A DNA stretch of 64,000 bases, from contig CADCXC010000001.1 in NCBI GenBank assembly GCA_902806595.1, positions 785,535-849,534 on the forward strand. Reading direction: 5' to 3'. Below the pieces are notes generated by a model that searched no databases, was not told where the DNA came from, and was given only the letters and a program-made list of their open reading frames with translations. This DNA is from Pyrenopolyporus hunteri. Its lineage: Eukaryota; Ascomycota; Sordariomycetes; Xylariales; Hypoxylaceae. Of the stretch, positions 1-12,700 are shown piece after piece. Position numbers and translations under genes: made by a program. Position 1 is the stretch's first letter. Each line of letters opens with the position of its first letter.

Positions 1-579
1 GGGAGAATAGCGTTATAAGCTTTATAATTTTAGCGTACCCCTGTAATTAAAGTGGATCTGACATTTGGAAATTTTTTGAATTGGCGGTTTGGCGGAAAAA
101 TTGTTTATGGTCCGGCGTGGTGGTGGGTGCATAACGGCTCTTAGGCTGGTAAATGTCTGGCCCACCTTATACAGATCGTCCATACCTGCCAGGTAGGTAT
201 ATAAGTGCTTGGTACATGATGTATTTGGTCGTACCTGTTTTATGGAACATGGGTACCTACATGTAGGCGTTCTTTAAGTACCACTCGGAACCGCAGCTGC
301 CCCTCCAACACGCCCCGCAGGCATCACCATCACTCATTCAACTTTTGACATCGCAGCTATCCTACCTCTTGCATCTACCTACGCATAGATGCCTACCTGA
401 TAGGTACCCTAGATATGCTAATAATCCGCCTCAAACTTACAGGGATCGCCAGAATCGAGGAAAGATAGGGAAGAGACGTATACGTCTTGCTACGTGGAAG
501 GTTCCTCTGGACTATCATAGGAGCGACCGGCGCTTATCCGAATCAGTCTTGCAAACAACCTGTCCCGCCGCAAGTCGTC
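1..579. other. Island edge and RTP1 upstream region
   Basis: No convincing gene. The first 100 bases are AT-leaning and contain a GGCGG-TTT-GGCGG motif (about 82-96) that recurs at two other compartment borders (6767-6796 and 23715-23750). From about 190 to 420 there are several TACC/GGTA-type direct and inverted repeats. The rest is the presumed promoter and 5' leader of RTP1. Short ORFs here have no recognisable content. Confidence 0.5.
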
Positions 580-3456
580 ATGGATAGGCAAAAGAACGCC
601 CTCGTATCAGCCGTAGAGAGCGCCGGTTCCAAGGCGTTTCGGCCGGGGAGCGACGAGGCGTCCCGCTCCGAAGGCCAGCGAGAGTTTAGCGCTCTCCTGT
701 CGAGGTAAGCAGGGTCAGCCCAAAGTCGCGTTCCCTCTTTCTGAACCCGCGGCCGTAGGACCAATACCATGGCGCTCATGTCCGCGCTAAGCAAGCTGAC
801 CCAGCCGGACCGTGTTCCTCCGTGGCTACGAGTCCACCTGATGGACGTGCTCACCATCCTCCCGCAAAGGCCCGACGGCGTCAGGGCCACCCTGGAATTC
901 GTCTTCTCCGTCCACCCGTCCAGCACCGTGAGGCCGTCCGAAGCCGCGGCCCCCCAGAAGCAGGGCGCAAACATCACCATGGAAGCTCTGAAGCTCGCCT
1001 CTAACCTGCTGTCCGCGCCACCCGCCACAGTACCGCCGGAGCGGTGGTTTCCCGGGATCGCGCCGCAGCTTCTAGCCCTCCTCGACGGGAAGGACGGCGC
1101 CGACCTCGTCAAAGCGGCCGCCTACGTTATCGGCTTCGGCGTTCTGGGAAGGAAACAGTTTGGAGCACCCGGTATGAGCCAAGATTGGAAAGGGCCAAAA
1201 AAAAAAAAAAAAAGGACGGGCCGGTCGCTTGCGAATCTTGATTGCTAACGCCGTCGCTCAGGATCTCCCGGATGGAAAGCCTTTGCCGACCCGATGCTCG
1301 CTAAGATAAACCCTACGTTGTCGAAGGAAGAATCCGCAAGGGAACCCCTCGTATTCAGCGCCGGCCCGGACGAAGTCGTAGACCTGCGCAGAGAAACCGT
1401 CCTCGTCGACGCTGACGAATTAGCCACGGCGCTGAGGCGCCTTTCTTCCCTGCTGGACTCACACCCAAACCCCGGCTTGAGCAAGAGGCTGCTTTCTCCG
1501 TTGATGATACCGCTGTGGACGTTGTCGTCGTGGCCGCCCGCGAGCGAGGAATTCGACAAGCGGTACCGGGGCCCGGCCAACACCCTCCTGCACATCTACC
1601 TTAGGCTCTCGGGCACCCCCGAAAAGTTCCGAGATCTCCTCAGCCACCTCCTCTCGAACGGAGGTGCGGACACCGCTAAGCTCCGATGGGTATACGAAAG
1701 GGTAGGGGACTTTGGCCTCCAAGCGAAGCGGTTACGAGCAGGTGCGCACGCCCCGGACCCCGAGCTAAACCTGAGCCTCTTGGAATCCAAGTCGGACGCT
1801 TTCGTAGAACTTTTGCAGTCGGTCGGAACCGACTCGGACATATCTACGCTATTCCTCGACCTACTCCGGGACTCGCTCGGCTCCGGGGCGGCCGCGGGCG
1901 AGATCCAGATAATTCCGGAGAGCGGGCAGCAGCGGAGGGAAGACCCGGCGGCGCAGCTCGCCGAAGCGAAAGCGCTGCAGAAGATGATGGAAAAGCTGCC
2001 CGACCGGCTCATCTCAAGCTGGAGGCAGATGCTCGAACTCGTCAGCCAGATCCTGGGAAAGTCTCAGACGTCGCCGACGGCGGCGGGCGACGACGACGCT
2101 ACGGCCGTGGCTCTCAGCCTGCTAAATCTCGTCGTCACGGCCCCCGGTTTCCAGAAGTCGAACGTCCGCGCCGACCTCCTCGCATCCATAGAGGGTTCTC
2201 TCGAAAGAATAAGCAGGTCGCAGGGGGGGGACGTGTCACAAACAGCCAGAAACCTCTCGCTACTGCTCGAGTACCGAGACGGCATAGGCGAGCCCTCGGA
2301 ACGGACGGCGGCCCCGACGGACCGGCAGGTGGAGGACCGCAAGACCTATAACCTGGCCATCTCGTACATCACCCAGGCGGACTCGCCCCCGCCCGTGCGC
2401 GCGGAGGGCCTAAACCTGCTATCCGGCCTGATACGGGCCGGCAGCCCCATCCTCGACATCCAGGCCACCCTAGTGCTCCTCTCTTCCCTGCTGAACGAGA
2501 GCGACGACTACATCAACCTGACCGTGACGAAGCTGTTCGCGCACCTGGCGAACAGACATCCCCGCTCGACCGTGAAGGAGATACTGGACCGCTACGTCGA
2601 CGCTAACGAGACGGAGACGACCGACACCCGCCTGCGGTTCGGCGAGGCGCTGCTCCAAGTAATACAGCGCCTCGGCGAGACGTTGTCGGGCGACGCAGCG
2701 CGGCAGATAGGAGAGGCTCTCCTAGCCGTCGCGGGTCGGCGCGCTCACCGTCCCAAGACCAAGGCCAAGCAGGAACGCGAGGATCGTCTCCGGCAGAAGA
2801 GGAACAAGGCCGCGCAAGACGCCTGGCAGGGAGAGGTGCCCGACCTCGGCGAGCTCGATAACGACGAGCAGACCGAGGAGGAGAGGGCGCGCGACGAGAT
2901 CATCGCGCGTATCGTATCCGGCTGGGAGAGCAAGCGCGGCGCCGAGGACGTGCGCATGCGGGCCTCCGCGCTGTCCGTCTTCTCCGTCGCTATCGAGACC
3001 AACGTCGCCGGGTTAGGGGCCTCCCTGATCGAGGCCGCCGTCGACCTGTGCCTCAACGTGCTCGCCCTAGAGTCGGGACCCGAGACCGGGATCCTCCGCC
3101 GCGCCGCCGTAATCCTCATATTGCATTTCGTCCGGGCCCTCGCGGACGCCCGCGAGAACGGCCGACGCCTCGGCTTCGGGCTAACCGAGGCGAGCCGGCA
3201 AGACATCGCGCGCGCTCTCGAGTACGTAGCGCAGACGGACAACGACGGCCTCGTGCAGCAGCACGCGCGCGACGTCGCGGAAAGCCTGCATAACTGGCAG
3301 CTGAGCACGCTGTTACCCTCGGCCGCGGAGCACCGCGCCGATCGGAGCCCGGCCACGCTGACGCGGCTAGCCGGGTTGGATATAGGGGCTGCTTCGCGAC
3401 CGAGCTTGCCTCCTTTGGAGCCGAGGCCGAAGCCTATGATTGAAGAGATCGAGTAG
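580..3456 (+). CDS. RTP1: RTP1/TANGO6-family protein (RNA polymerase II nuclear import/assembly factor)
   Basis: Three exons: 580-704, 759-1171, 1262-3456, giving 910 residues. The introns are 54 nt (GTAAGC...TAG) and 90 nt (GTATGA, branch GCTAAC, CAG). Frame is kept at both joins, which supports the start at 580. The protein is helical and repeat-like throughout. Residues about 545-660 match the RTP1 C1 domain, with PPPVRAEGL followed by PILDIQATLVLLSSLL. The C-terminal part (about 790-890, LRRAAVILILHF) matches the short RTP1 C2 domain. A basic linker lies around 680-705. In yeast Rtp1 is a cytoplasmic HEAT-repeat-like protein needed for assembly and nuclear import of RNA polymerase II; that role is carried over from the family, not shown here. 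Intron 2 holds an A-run of about 17. The long ORF antisense to the 3' half is a GC-rich shadow. Confidence 0.87.
705..758 (+). other. RTP1 intron 1 (54 nt)
   Basis: Donor GTAAGC and acceptor GTAG. The split codon AG|G gives Arg, and the frame then runs directly into exon 2. An in-frame TAA at the donor makes removal necessary. Confidence 0.8.
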
Positions 3457-3870
3457 CCGACCCCGTCCTCAGAATCGGAGGGCCCAGCCCCGAGGGATAT
3501 GCCTGGCCCCTCCGTGCCGGCACATCGTAGTTGCGCGCTGTTGTCACGGTTACGGCCGTAGGTAGGTACGGATCCGCATCTATATTCGGGGCTTCTCGGT
3601 TTTGTGCCGGTAGGCTTGCTCTCTCGTGCCGAGAAGCGGGAACGCGGGCGGACTGCTCCGCATATATACCTACCCGACCCAGGATAGCACACGTCTATAA
3701 TAGAATAATTATAATTAGTCTAAGCTCGAATTTAGTATTTTGCAAAAACGTCCGGCCAAGTATAAAAATTTACAACCCAAAACGCCCGGCTCTAAGCTAA
3801 CGGTAGGTACCTAGGTAGGCGGGTAGGTAGGGTAGATATGCTGATCGCCCCGATACATTCACCTCCGCGA
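3457..3870. other. 3' intergenic region between convergent RTP1 and transporter genes
   Basis: Contains the 3' ends of two convergent genes. AT-rich stretches around 3695-3775 could serve as polyadenylation regions. A GGTAGGTACCTAGGTAGG palindromic array lies at about 3802-3832. No ORF with recognisable content. Confidence 0.5.
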
Positions 3871-5692
3871 CTAATCCTTCTCCAACTCCTTCGGCCACAA
3901 CAGCTGCCTATTCCAGAGGCACCTTAGCATGGTGGCGAACACGAGCACCCAGACTATGATGAGGACGGCGGCCATGACGCAACCGGCGATGCGAAGCCCG
4001 TTGCTTCCGAGGGCGGTAGCCAACGCCAGGGTCGCGGTGACGAGGGCGGTATTGGGGAACACAAAGGACCACCAGGTCATCTGGAAGGGCATCTTGCGCT
4101 CGGGGCGCACGTACTTCCACAGCGAGCCGACGGAAACCAGGAAGAACCAGACGCTGAGGCCCCAGAGCCACAGCCCGGCGATGGTCGACAGCAGCCGTAG
4201 GATTACGACGCTGTGCGCGGAGCCTTGAAAGTTATCGGGAATAACTACGTCGGATTGCTGACCCAGGGAAACTGTTGACATCGGGCACGCTTAGCACGGC
4301 TCTTCGGCAGAATCCCGTTCTACGCACCCGGAACCGTCCACGCACGAGCGCACGGGAACGGAGAGGGAAGACGCGGACGGAGTAGGTAAGGGACGAACAT
4401 ACCTAACCCAGCTACGGTGAAGCCGCTAGGTCCTATGGAGATGAACTAGCCAGGTAAAGAAAAAGAAAAGCGTCAGCGGTGCCCAAGGCGGAACTCGACA
4501 GCCTCTCCGATACCAACTTACCACACCCGGCCGCTGCATATCCCTCGGTAACTTCTGGGTCATGAGGCGGTAGATAAACGCGGCGCATATCATGAAGCTG
4601 ATGAGAAACCCGGTACCTTGGACCGCGACGGCGCACATCGCTATCGCCAGCCTGCTGATAGGGGGGTTATCCGAGGAGGCGGTGCTCGCCGCTATGAGCG
4701 TCGTGGCGAACGGGGCCGTTAGGAGAAGAGGGTACCCCGGAAAGACCCAGACCGGCGTCATGGTATGGATGGGGAAGATCCTACAGGAACGTAATCGGTT
4801 AGAAACCTTCGTACGCGGGCGGGTACCCACGCGTAGGTAGGTAACCGAGCAGGCGTGGGCGGTAGAGGGGGAGACCGGATGCTCACTGGGTAGACCACAG
4901 GATCAGGTACATGCCGGCGCTGGCTACCACGCTAACGATAACGTAGATCCAAAACAGCCATTCCATCGTATGCTGCAGCCACGGGCCGGTCATAGGAATC
5001 CCGTACTGGCAGACGTTGATCAAGATGGTGGCGGTACTGCGTCTCAGGGGTTAGCGAGGACGGGGTCCGCCGCGCAGCAAGTAGGTAGGCAGGCAGGTAG
5101 GCAGGTAGGTAAGCAGGACGAACGTAGCCAGATGCGCGAGACTTACGAGACTACCTATTCCGAGAGATGTTATATGTGAGCACCGAAGCCGCCAACGGAG
5201 GGTGGTTTCGGGACGAATCTAAGCTTACCACGGCCGGGATGAAGAGGGACTCCATCTGATCCAGGAACGAGTGCAGGAAGCTCCCGGGGACCATGACGAA
5301 TCTCATGGTGATCAAGACGCAGTTCGCGAAGAAGAGACACATGTTGAGGAAGAAAAAGACGAGACCGATGTACCAGAGCCAATCGGCGCGGTACGGGGTC
5401 CACACTAGTCGATGGTCGTCAGATATCCGCAGTCGCGCCGCTCCCCGCTCCCCCTAGTTGGGAAAGCGAGGGGGGTTTTACTCACCAGAATAGAAGACGT
5501 TCGCGATACCGCCGGTTGCCTGCTCGGATAGAATACGTGGTTGAATATCAGAGACGACGGAAAAAAAATGGAGAAGAATGAACGGCGGAGGTTACTCTCG
5601 CCGGTTGCGGGTGTTTTGACGAGTTGAGCTTACCATAGTCTATGATCGGGGGTTAGCGACCGGACGCCAGAATTCGGACGGAGAGAGAAAAA

Positions 5693-5745
<53 letters not shown>

Positions 5746-6060
5746 ATCGAGCAAGCAAGCAAACGCTTGCCGAGAGCGTACCATCGTGAACCAGGTCCAT
5801 TGATGGCAACAAATCCGATCGCGAATCCCAACCTTCCTCCCCACCTTAGTCTTCCTCGCTTCGGAGATCATCCTGGCGAGGCTCTCGGCGTTGGGCTGGC
5901 CGCGGAGGGGGACCGGGGGCGGTCTCTCGGCCCGCTGCTCTCGATTCGACACGGACAGACCCGGAGAAGGGGCACCCCTGTCGAAGTAGTCTTCGCTCGG
6001 CGTCACGTAACCGTTGACGGCCACCTGGACGTCGACCTGGGTATTTAAAACTCTGGACAT
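3871..6060 (-). CDS. TDT/SLAC1-family membrane transporter (C4-dicarboxylate / sulfite exporter type), 9 exons with two microexons
   Basis: Exons on the minus strand, in order: 6060-5782, 5639-5634, 5519-5486, 5404-5229, 5154-5147, 5036-4887, 4780-4522, 4445-4403, 4271-3871. The total is 1356 nt, 451 residues. All eight introns are GT-AG. The joined protein reads through the family landmarks: WTWFTM-TM-ATGGIANV at the first membrane segment, SLFIPAV-VVS-TATILIN, GPWL, WSTQ, MTPVWVFPGYPLLLTAPF, SFMICAAFIYRLMTQKLPRDM, GPSGFTVAG, WFFLVSVG, MTWWSFVFPNTALVTATLA. About ten hydrophobic segments are visible, as expected for Pfam C4dic_mal_tran. Known relatives include Mae1 (malate) and Ssu1 (sulfite); the substrate cannot be called here. 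The N-terminal ~70 residues are hydrophilic and probably cytosolic. Start chosen as the in-frame ATG at 6060, since upstream frames look non-coding. The 6-nt and 8-nt exons are forced by frame and by family spacing. Confidence 0.86.
5147..5154 (-). other. 8-nt microexon (GTAGTCTC)
   Basis: Flanked by ...GAATAG and GTAAGT on the coding strand. It supplies Val-Val-Ser (with one base from the next exon) between SLFIPAV and TATILIN. It is required for frame: the preceding exon ends in phase 0 and the next acceptor leaves one extra base. The restored spacing equals that of other family members. Confidence 0.8.
5634..5639 (-). other. 6-nt microexon (ACTATG, encodes Thr-Met)
   Basis: Flanked on the coding strand by GCTAAC...ATAG and GTAAGC. 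Including it gives WFTM-TM-ATGG, the continuous TDT-family motif. Without it the protein lacks two residues inside the first membrane segment. Both neighbouring exon ends are in phase 0. Confidence 0.78.
5640..5781 (-). repeat. Transporter intron 1 carrying a (CT)n microsatellite
   Basis: The 142-nt intron runs GTACGC...branch GCTAAC...ATAG. On the plus strand 5701-5742 is an uninterrupted (GA)21 tract, preceded by an A-run of about 14. On the coding strand this is a long polypyrimidine tract (CT)n-T(n) upstream of the branch point. Confidence 0.8.
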
Positions 6061-6796
6061 TTTAACATGCAAAATTCGTCGGGGGTCCGCGTGTAGAGCC
6101 TGGCGATTATATAGACGGCGACGAGCACGACGGGCTCGACGTGAGACAGCGCCGAGTGGAAGTTGACGAGGGTTGTCACAAATACCACAAGGTGCAGCAC
6201 GACGGAACCGACGTTCGATATAGACATAATCCAACCCGGTCTCGCGATTGTGCCGGGAATAAACGTAATAGGTAGCTGTTCGAGGGAGTGGGTGGGGGGG
6301 GAGAGGTATATGCGAGAGCCTTCTTAATACGTAGGTAGGTAGACTGCCGTGCGTCCGCGTGGACATGGGGGACGAGGAGGCAGGCTTGATGCTACATGGG
6401 ACTTGAATCTTTCCGGGATCACCGTCGCTTTCTTTCCTCTAGTAATAGAACTAAGCTACGGGGTGTGGAGCCCAGCCGAGTGCACGAACGGAAGAGTCCT
6501 GCTGCCTATTGGCCCCGCGACTGGGCGTCTAGACTTTTTGGGTTGCGATAATAGTTGCCAACGTATTTGGAGACGGGACCTGTACGGAGTATACGGAGTA
6601 TATAGGAGGTCGGTGATCAGGTAGGGCGGTATATTCGGTATAACCGGGGAGTTCGATGGACTTTACCTAGGTACCTACCACCTATGACGAGATGTATCTA
6701 AAATTGTACATATGTACCTAACTATGTGCTAACGTACCTGCCCTATTATGGTGGGCCATTCCCCTAAAACCGCCAACCCGCCAAAACCACTGAAAA
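6061..6796. other. Transporter upstream region and island edge
   Basis: Presumed promoter and leader of the minus-strand transporter. Short hydrophobic-looking ORFs (for example 6045-6227 on the minus strand) are not alignable to the family and are taken as leader sequence. TACC/GGTA arrays lie near 6327-6340 and 6660-6690. The GGCGGGTTGGCGG border motif is present in reverse complement at about 6767-6796, just before the AT block. Confidence 0.45.
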
Positions 6797-9700
6797 TTGA
6801 TGATATAAGCCGTAATGAAATTTTCTTAAAAAGATGATATAATTAAATATTACTTTTAAAAAGATAATATAATATAATATAAACACTTAATCGATTTCGT
6901 TTTATACCCGAATTTATATTAATTCGAATATAAATTATTTAAATAAATAAATAAATAAATATTTAAATATTTATTTATTTATTTTTATTTATTAATTTAT
7001 TTAAATATTTATTTATTTATTTTTATTTATTAATTTATTTAAATATTTATTTATTTATTTTAAAATTTTTATTTTTATTTTTTATTATTTTAACGATATT
7101 TTTATCGCGAAATTAATACGTTATAACGTTTAAATAATTTCTTTCGTTTATTAAATTTTTTATCGATAAAAATAAATATATTTTTTTTAAATATTTTAAC
7201 ATTTATTATTTTATTTATTTCGATTTAAATTTATTATTTAATCTTTAAACATTTAATAATAAAAGTGTTTTTTATAAAATTATATATTATATCTATTATA
7301 TTATAATTAAAAACGTTTAAATAAATAACGAAAAAAAAAATCGTACGTATAAATTTTATTCGTTAAATAATTAATTATTTTTATTAATATTTCGTAATTT
7401 TAAAAATATAACGATAAATATATTCGATAACGATATTTTATTTTATAAAAAATATTATTTTTATATTTTAAATTAAAATAACGGTAAATTTATTTCTATT
7501 TTAATGTAATTAATATTAATTTAATAAGTTATTACGTTATAACCTTAAATTTTTACTATTAAATATTTTCGAAATAAATTTTAAAATTTTAAATATTTTT
7601 TAATTTTTTAAATATTAACGAATCGTTCGACGATATTTTTAATAATATCGTTAAATCGTCGCTTAACGAATCGAAATCGTTAAATTAATTAATTCGATAA
7701 AATTTTCCTTCGATTATTTATTATTATAATAAATTTTATCGTATTACGAATATATTATATAAATTATAAATTTATTATATAATATTAAAAAAAACGAATA
7801 AATAATTTATTAAAAATTATATATATAAATATATAAAAATTTTATATCGAAAAAATAATTTTTTAAATAATTATTATAATATATTACTTTTTTAAATAAA
7901 TTTTTATATATTTTTTAATATAAATTACTTAATTTTTTTTTAAAAAAAAATCCGACCTTTATAATCGCGGTAAATATAAGTTAAATATATATATATTAAT
8001 AATATCGAATAAATCGAACGAAAATAACTTCGAAATAATTTTTCGATATTATAATTAACCTTATTTTTCTTTTTAAAAAATTCTACGGGAATATTTTTTC
8101 GCGCGTTTCGTATAATTATTTTTTATTAATATTATTATATTATTTTTAAACTAAAAAAAAAAAAATTTTTAAATTTCGTTTCGTTTAAAATGTACGAAAA
8201 AACGGCTATAAAATAACGACGATTTTTATAATAAAATTATTTCTTACGTTATAAAATATAAAACGCGAATACGAAAAAAATATCAATAAATACGATTATA
8301 ATAAATTCGAAAAAAATAATAATAAAATTTATTATTTTTATAATAATACTTTATTAAATTTATTTAATTTTAATTATTACGATAATATTTTCGAAGATAT
8401 ATATAATTAATACGACGACGATAACGATTCGAATTAACCGAAAAAACGACGCCTTTTTTTTATAAATTATATTAAAATTAATATTATTTTAAAAAATAAT
8501 AAAAAACAAAAGTTTTATTTTTTAATTAATATTAATAAACTTATAATTAATTTTTTTTATATATTAAATATTAAAAGTAATTAATATAAAATAATTAATA
8601 TTAATATATTTAAAAGTTTAATTATACTTTTAAAAATTAATAAAATAAATATAAAAGTTTTAATTAATATTATAAAATAATATTATATATTATATATATA
8701 TTAAAATTAAAAAAATTAATAATCGATTTTAATAAAAATTTATTAATTATTAATCTTTTTTCCCTTTTATTACAATTCGATGCGATAATTTAACTTTATT
8801 AAATAATCGATATTAAAATTTCGATTAATTTTACCGTCGAAACGTATATTTAAAACTACGATTTATCGAAAACGTAACGAAAAATACAAATTAAAAAATA
8901 AAAGTTAAAAGAAATTAAAATTAAATAAAACGAAAATTAAAAAAAACGAAAACTAAAAAAAGTAAAAACGAAAAAAAATAAAAATTCGAAAACGAAAACG
9001 AAAAACGATATAAATTACGAAACAAAAACAAAAAAAAATAAAAATAAAAAGAAATAAAAATAAAAAAAAATAAAAATAAAAAAAAATAAAAATAAAAGGA
9101 AATAAAAATAAAAAAAAATAAAAATAAAAAAAAATAAAAATAAAAAAAATATAAAAATAAAAATAAATAAAATAAAAGTAAATAAAAATAAAATAAAAAT
9201 AAAAAGATTTTCTTTTAATTATAACGAATTATTTTTTATTTATAATAAAAAATAATAAATTTATAAAAAAAAAATATATTTAATACGACGTATAATATTA
9301 AAAATTAAAAATTAAATTTTATTAATATTATAAAAAAAAAAAAAAAAAAAAATTAAACCGCGATTTTATATATAAGTTTCGAAAATATAATCGGCCGAAA
9401 CCTTAATATTAATTATTTAATAAAATTAAATTAACCGTATCGAATCGTAATAACATTAAAATAATTTTTATAATTTTTAAAATTATAAAATTTAATGTAT
9501 TTATTTAAATAAAACGATAAAACCGTTTTAATTTTATTACTAATTATTTAACGTTATTAAACGATTATATAATATTATAATAAAAATTATATATACGACG
9601 CATATTTTTCGTAATAAATAAAATAAAATAAAAAATAATTATTATAAAACGAATTATATAATATAAAAATAATTATATTAATATATAAATATTTAATTAA

Positions 9701-12700
9701 TTAAATTTTCGATTTAAATATATATTAAATAAAAAAAAAAAATATATGCTTTATTTATTTATAATATAATAATAATTAAATTTATAAAATTTTTATAAAA
9801 ATATAAAATTTTAAATATTTTTTATATATTTAATTATAATTATTTATTTATATATTTAATTATATATTATATTTATTTTTATTTATTTTTATCCTTTTTT
9901 TCGTTTTTAATATATTAAATAAATATTTTTATAAGTTTTATAATTATCGACGATATTATAATAAATCGTTTCGTAAAAATTTATTATAATTTAATTTAAA
10001 TTATTTCGCTTTTTCTTCGTATATTTTTAAAAAATTTTTTAAGTTTTTATAAGTGTCGAAATATAATTATATTCGATTATTTTAAAGATTTTCGAATAAA
10101 TATTAAATCAATTATTCGTTATAAAAACGTTACGTTTTTAGCGATAAAAAATTATCGAAATTATAATAATTAATTAATTTTAAAAATTTATATACTTTAA
10201 TTAATAATAATAAATTATTCGATATTTTTATATTTTAATTTTAAATATTAATTTAATTATAATTTTTTTATAATATTTCGATATAATTAAAAATTATATA
10301 ATTTTTACGTAATTAATATTTAATCTTATAATTATTTTATTATTTTATAAATTTTTTAATATCGTATCGTATAATTTTTTTATATATAATATATAAAATA
10401 ATTTAATTAATTATATTTTTTTTAATAAATTAATTCGAAAATTTTAAATCTTTAAAATATAATTATATAAAATTAATATTAAATTAATAAATTAAATTTT
10501 TATATACGTATAATTTACTAATTTATTACGCCCCCGCGTAATTATCGCTACTATTATTCGATTTTTTTATTTTTTTTATTTATCTTTTAAATATAAAAAT
10601 CCGAAATACGGTGACTTTATTTTTATATATATTAAATATTATTCGAGTATATTATTTTTATCGTAAATTCGATGACTTTAATTAAATTAAATTAAACTCG
10701 AATTATAAAAAATAATTCGATTTTATAATTTATTCGAATATATTAAAGTCGAAATTTTAATTCGATTATAATAATAAAATATTATTTTAAAATATTTATT
10801 AATAAAAAAATAAATCGATATATTTTATATTATATAATACGTTAAAAAAATACGTCGATTACGACGTATATTTCGAAGTTAACGAACCGAAATTTCTAAT
10901 AATTATTTATAAACTACATATAATTCGACTCGAAAATAATAAACTTTTTTTCCTTTTTTATATATAATTTAATTTTCCCCCGTTATCGTATTATTTTTAA
11001 GTACCGTCGATAATATACTTCTTAAATTATTTACTTTAATATAATAAATTTTACGTTTTTACGAATAAACCTATAAATATAATTTTTACCGTAATTATTT
11101 AATGTATTCGAATATTTTTAATATTTATCGAAAAAATTCTTTAATAAATTTATAAGTTTAATTTAGTTTTTTTTAATTAAAATTTTCTTACTTATATTAT
11201 TTTCGAAATAAATTCGAATTAAAAAAGTGTAAAATATATCAATTTTATATTAATATCGTAACCGAATTAATATTTTATTATTTTTTAAATATTTCGTAAA
11301 AAAATAATATTATATAAATAATAATAACATAAAAATATATATTATATAATTATAACGATATAATTTTTATTATTCGATTCGACGTTTAATAAATCGTAAT
11401 TTTATCTTAATTTCGAGTCGTTTTATTTTAAAATAATAAATTATAATAATTATTTATAACCCGACTTTAAATAAAACGCGGAATTTTATTTTAATAACAT
11501 TAATATATTATTCATTTTTATAAAAATATTAACTTTTAATAACTTATTAAAAAAATCGTTTTAATGTTTAAAAGTTAAATATTTTTCGAAATTTATTAAT
11601 AATTTACTTTTAAAAAAATTTATCATATAAATATTAATAAATAATTTCGATTTTATAAACTTTTATATTATTTCGTAACTATAATATAACGAATTAAAAT
11701 TATAACGTATTTAATTTTAAACTATTATATTAATTTATAATATAAAAATTAAAAAAAAATAAAATATATAAAAATATTAAAATAAAATAAATTCTTTAAT
11801 TTTTATTTTATTTTTTTATAATATTTACGTTAATATTTATTATTAAAATATTTAAATAAAAAATATTTATTTATTTCGAAAATTCCCGAATTTAATTATT
11901 TACTTATAAAAACAAATAAAAATCTTTTATAAAAATAACGTTTTTAAACGAATAAATTAAATGTAAAAATATATATAATTAAATAAATATTTAATATTTT
12001 TATTAAAGTTTAAAATTATATATCTATTTATTTTATAAGTAAATATTTAATCGTTTACAATAAACGTTTATATATTTTAAAAATAATAAAAATTTCCGTT
12101 TTTTTTTATATTCGAAATAATTAACATTTTTTCTTTTTTTTTTTAATATTTATATCAATTAAATAATATAAATAAACGCTTATACGTAAAATTATTTTTT
12201 TTTTTAATTTTTCTTATTTAATCCTTTTAATTAATTAAAAAATTTCGAAATTATTTAAAATTTTTTTATAATTTATTATAACCTTTTTATAATAAATGTA
12301 AAAATATAAAAAAAAAGTATTCGAATGCGTTTAACTAATTAAAAAACTTTTAAAAAATTATAAAAAAAAATTTCGTAATTACCTCAAATATTAAAAAGGT
12401 AAAATAAAAAAATTAATCTTTAATATAAATTCTTTTTACGTATTTACGCGTAAATAATAAATTTTAATCGACTTCGATATAATTAATATCGAAAAAATAA
12501 TATAAATTTATATTAATTATACGAATAAAATTAATACATTTACGAAATAATACGTTAATTTTTTATAAATTTATAAAAAAAGTTTTAAAGTTTATAATAA
12601 AAGTTTTAAAACTTAAACTTTTTTAAATGAATTTATTAATTAAATAAAATAAAAAAATATATTACGCGATTTTTAAAAAATTAAAATTCGAGTTTTTTAT

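Noticed and set aside
2745..3692. 315-codon ORF antisense to RTP1
   Set aside because: Shadow frame of a GC-rich exon; Ser/Arg-rich with no recognisable motif.
6045..6227. Hydrophobic 60-codon ORF upstream of the transporter start
   Set aside because: It overlaps the called first exon in another frame, cannot be joined to it and does not resemble the family N terminus. Probably leader sequence.
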